From the NCBI GenBank assembly GCA_003661265.1, contig QMVU01000050.1, positions 1 to 7,334 of the forward strand: a DNA stretch of 7,334 nt, read 5' to 3'. This stretch comes from Thermoproteota archaeon (lineage in GTDB: Archaea; Korarchaeota; Korarchaeia; Korarchaeales; Korarchaeaceae). Below, piece by piece: positions 6,270-7,334 of the stretch. Both the position numbers and the translations under genes were made by a program. The notes beneath the pieces were generated by a model. That model was not told where the DNA came from. It saw only the letters and a program-made list of their open reading frames with translations, and ran no database searches. Within the stretch, counting starts at the first letter, position 1, and every line of letters begins with the position of its first letter.

Positions 6270-6274
6270 GGGGG
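6270..6274 (+). promoter_or_regulatory. Purine-rich ribosome binding site of the winged-helix gene
   Basis: The run GGGGG (in GAAGGGGGAAGG) ends 6 nt before the TTG at 6281. It is only a partial match to GGAGGTGA but is the sole SD-like tract at a suitable distance, and it supports the TTG start. Confidence 0.45.
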
Positions 6275-6280
6275 AAGGCC

Positions 6281-6532
6281 TTGCAGGGTCACAAACTTCT
6301 GAATGCTCATATTCGGATTCTGAGGAAGTTAGAGAAAGCCGGTGAAGAGGGCGTCGTGGCCTCAGAACTCGTTCCAGAGAGATCCTATAGAGAGTTCGTT
6401 CTTCGATATCTCTGCATTCACGGATTAATTGAAAGACAGAAAAGATTTCGAGGTGAAAGAGTATTCATAACTGAGAAGGGCTTGTCACTGATTTATAAAT
6501 TTAACAATGGGCACGAGGAACTCCCTGACTAA
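6281..6532 (+). CDS. Small winged-helix DNA-binding protein, unrecognised family
   Basis: This 83-aa protein has no signal peptide or membrane segment. The pattern fits one winged helix-turn-helix domain: helix 1 around residues 8-20 (NAHIRILRKLEKAGE), helix 2 around VVASELV (25-31), a recognition helix in YREFVLRYLCIHGLIE (36-51), then a basic wing RQKRFRGERVFITEKG (52-67) and a short C-terminal helix. Such single-domain proteins are common archaeal transcription regulators. I cannot assign this one to a named family or ligand. The TTG at 6281 is the first start after an in-frame TGA (6266-6268), and a G-run ends 6 nt before it. No ATG occurs in frame before the HTH. It has its own promoter candidates and lies between trmI (divergent) and tgtA (same strand, 56 bp on). 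Its codons look like those of its neighbours. Confidence 0.72.
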   Translation: MQGHKLLNAHIRILRKLEKAGEEGVVASELVPERSYREFVLRYLCIHGLIERQKRFRGERVFITEKGLSLIYKFNNGHEELPD

Positions 6533-6544
6533 ACTCCTCCCTTC

Positions 6545-6562
6545 TTTTTTGTATTAATTTTT
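6545..6562 (+). terminator. T-rich terminator-like tract after the winged-helix gene
   Basis: T6 (6545-6550) and T5 (6558-6562) lie in a pyrimidine-rich stretch starting 12 bp after the TAA. Archaeal RNA polymerase terminates at such oligo-T tracts without a required hairpin. If active, it would separate the regulator from tgtA. Confidence 0.45.
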
Positions 6563-6576
6563 CCTATCTTATTTAT

Positions 6577-6580
6577 GAGG
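6577..6580 (+). promoter_or_regulatory. Ribosome binding site GAGG of tgtA
   Basis: GAGG lies 8 nt before ATG 6589. It supports that start and implies a leadered transcript. Confidence 0.5.
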
Positions 6581-6588
6581 CAAATAAA

Positions 6589-7334
6589 ATGAAGAAAGTT
6601 GGATCTTTCCTAATAAGAGCGAGGGATGCATCAGCCAGGCTAGGAACCTTCCGAACTAAGAGCGGTCTTCTCGACCTACCAGCCTTCTTTCCCGTATACA
6701 ACCCGAACAAGCCTGTTATACCAGCAGAAGAAATTCTAAGGGATTTCAAAATAAGGCAAATCATAACAAACTCGTACATAATATACCGAAACCCCGAGCT
6801 TAGATCTAAGGTCCTTGAAGAGGGTTTACACGATGCCTTGGGATTCGATGGTATAATAATGACCGATTCAGGTGCATATCAGCTATACAGATACGGAAGA
6901 GTTGACGTTTCAAATCTTGACATCGTTAGATTTCAACACAGGATCGGTTCAGATATTGGGAGCATAATAGATGTCCCAATGTCCGCTCACATATCATATC
7001 AAGAGGCTGTAAGAGGTGTTAATGAGACGATAAAACATGCTAGAGAGTTAGAGAACATTAAAGACGAGTTAACAGGCACTATTTGGCTTGGAACAGTTCA
7101 AGGGTCAATATATCACGATCTATTAGCTCTATGCGCAAGGGAAATCTCTTCCATCGATTTTGGATACTTTGGCGCAGGCTCCCTCAAAGTTGCTTTAGAG
7201 AAATATGAGTATAACATTCAAGCAGAGTATCTGATTCGTGTAAGAGAACTATTACCATCAGGAAAGCCTCTCCATTTTTGGGGAATAGGACATCCTTCTA
7301 CCTTTGCATTTTTCGTAGCCTTGGGGGCAGATAG
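6589..7334 (+). CDS. tgtA: Archaeal tRNA-guanine(15) transglycosylase, N-terminal part (3' end outside window)
   Basis: This enzyme exchanges guanine 15 in the D-loop of tRNA for preQ0, the first tRNA-bound step of archaeosine synthesis. The 248 codons present cover most of the TIM-barrel catalytic domain. They include PAFFPVYNPNKP near residue 31, TNSYIIYRNPELR (60-72) and TDSGAYQLYRYGRVDVSN (92-109), where Asp 93 aligns with the conserved active-site Asp of the family. FQHRIGSDIGSIIDVP, TVQGSIYHDL and HFWGIGHP follow. The archaeal variant is indicated by the ITNSYIIY and FQHRIGSDIG stretches. The second catalytic Asp, the zinc cysteines and any PUA domain would lie beyond 7334. The ATG at 6589 begins MKKVGSFLIRARDASARLG, which matches the usual N-terminus. 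It lies 56 bp after the winged-helix gene; whether the two share a transcript depends on the T-tract between them. Confidence 0.94.
   Translation, partial: MKKVGSFLIRARDASARLGTFRTKSGLLDLPAFFPVYNPNKPVIPAEEILRDFKIRQIITNSYIIYRNPELRSKVLEEGLHDALGFDGIIMTDSGAYQLYRYGRVDVSNLDIVRFQHRIGSDIGSIIDVPMSAHISYQEAVRGVNETIKHARELENIKDELTGTIWLGTVQGSIYHDLLALCAREISSIDFGYFGAGSLKVALEKYEYNIQAEYLIRVRELLPSGKPLHFWGIGHPSTFAFFVALGAD

Larger units (their letters stand above)
6027..6280. other. Divergent intergenic region between trmI and the winged-helix gene
   Basis: This 254-bp stretch has no credible protein-coding frame. From 6027 to about 6200 it is A/T-rich, with promoter-like boxes for both directions. From about 6201 to 6280 it turns sharply G/C-rich, with several inverted repeats listed separately. 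I see no tRNA cloverleaf and no convincing C/D or H/ACA box set. Confidence 0.6.

Noticed and set aside
6262..6323. C-box-like AAGATGA followed by CTGA at 6299 and 6320, as a C/D box guide RNA
   Set aside because: The C box has a mismatch, spacing to the CTGA copies does not fit the ~12-nt archaeal guide regions, and the CTGA copies lie inside the winged-helix gene.
6265..6342. Short ATG frame starting at 6265, beginning MKGEGLAGSQTSE
   Set aside because: It has only 25 codons, ends inside the winged-helix gene, has no recognisable composition or fold, and is in a different frame from the supported protein.
6573..6779. Minus-strand open frame of 68 codons opposite the start of tgtA
   Set aside because: The plus strand encodes clear tRNA-guanine transglycosylase motifs over the same bases.
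1..7334. CRISPR array, insertion sequence ends or attachment sites
   Set aside because: No regularly spaced direct repeats, transposase motifs or flanking duplications were seen anywhere in the window.

Overview
The window reads as a gene-dense stretch of an archaeal chromosome, probably from a thermophile. The signs are an MCM replicative helicase, a Hel308 helicase, an archaeal-type TrmI and an archaeosine-type tRNA-guanine transglycosylase, with heavy AGA/AGG arginine use and A/T-rich intergenic DNA. The C-terminal third of the MCM resembles TACK-group (crenarchaeal-like) MCMs, but I cannot name a lineage from sequence reading alone.

Left part, 1-5205, plus strand: three tightly packed genes. 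The first is the 3' part of mcm. Positions 1-870 are the body of an intein sitting just before the pre-sensor-1 hairpin of the AAA+ domain, and 871-1689 is the C-extein. Next is hel308 (1695-3866), with a TTG start whose Shine-Dalgarno sequence contains the mcm stop codon. Last is purB (about 3835-5205), which begins inside the end of hel308. The spacing implies one transcript joining two DNA helicases with adenylosuccinate lyase of purine synthesis.

The intein looks able to splice: the block B Thr/His, block F His, penultimate His, terminal Asn and +1 Thr are all present. Its homing endonuclease appears dead: only the second LAGLIDADG half is recognisable, and its catalytic-position Asp reads as Gln.

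Middle, 5214-6026, minus strand: trmI (tRNA m1A57/58 methyltransferase), convergent with purB and separated from it by 8 bp. Then comes a 254-bp divergent intergenic region (6027-6280). Its first two thirds are A/T-rich and promoter-like. Its last 80 bp are G/C-rich and full of nested inverted repeats, including a perfect 16-bp palindrome at 6246-6261 and related half-sites beside a TATA box.

Right part, 6281-7334, plus strand: a small winged-helix DNA-binding protein (83 aa), a T-rich terminator-like tract, and the first 248 codons of tgtA, cut by the window edge. The small regulator with a palindrome in its leader, placed between two tRNA-modification genes, is the least explained part of the window and the best candidate for something new.
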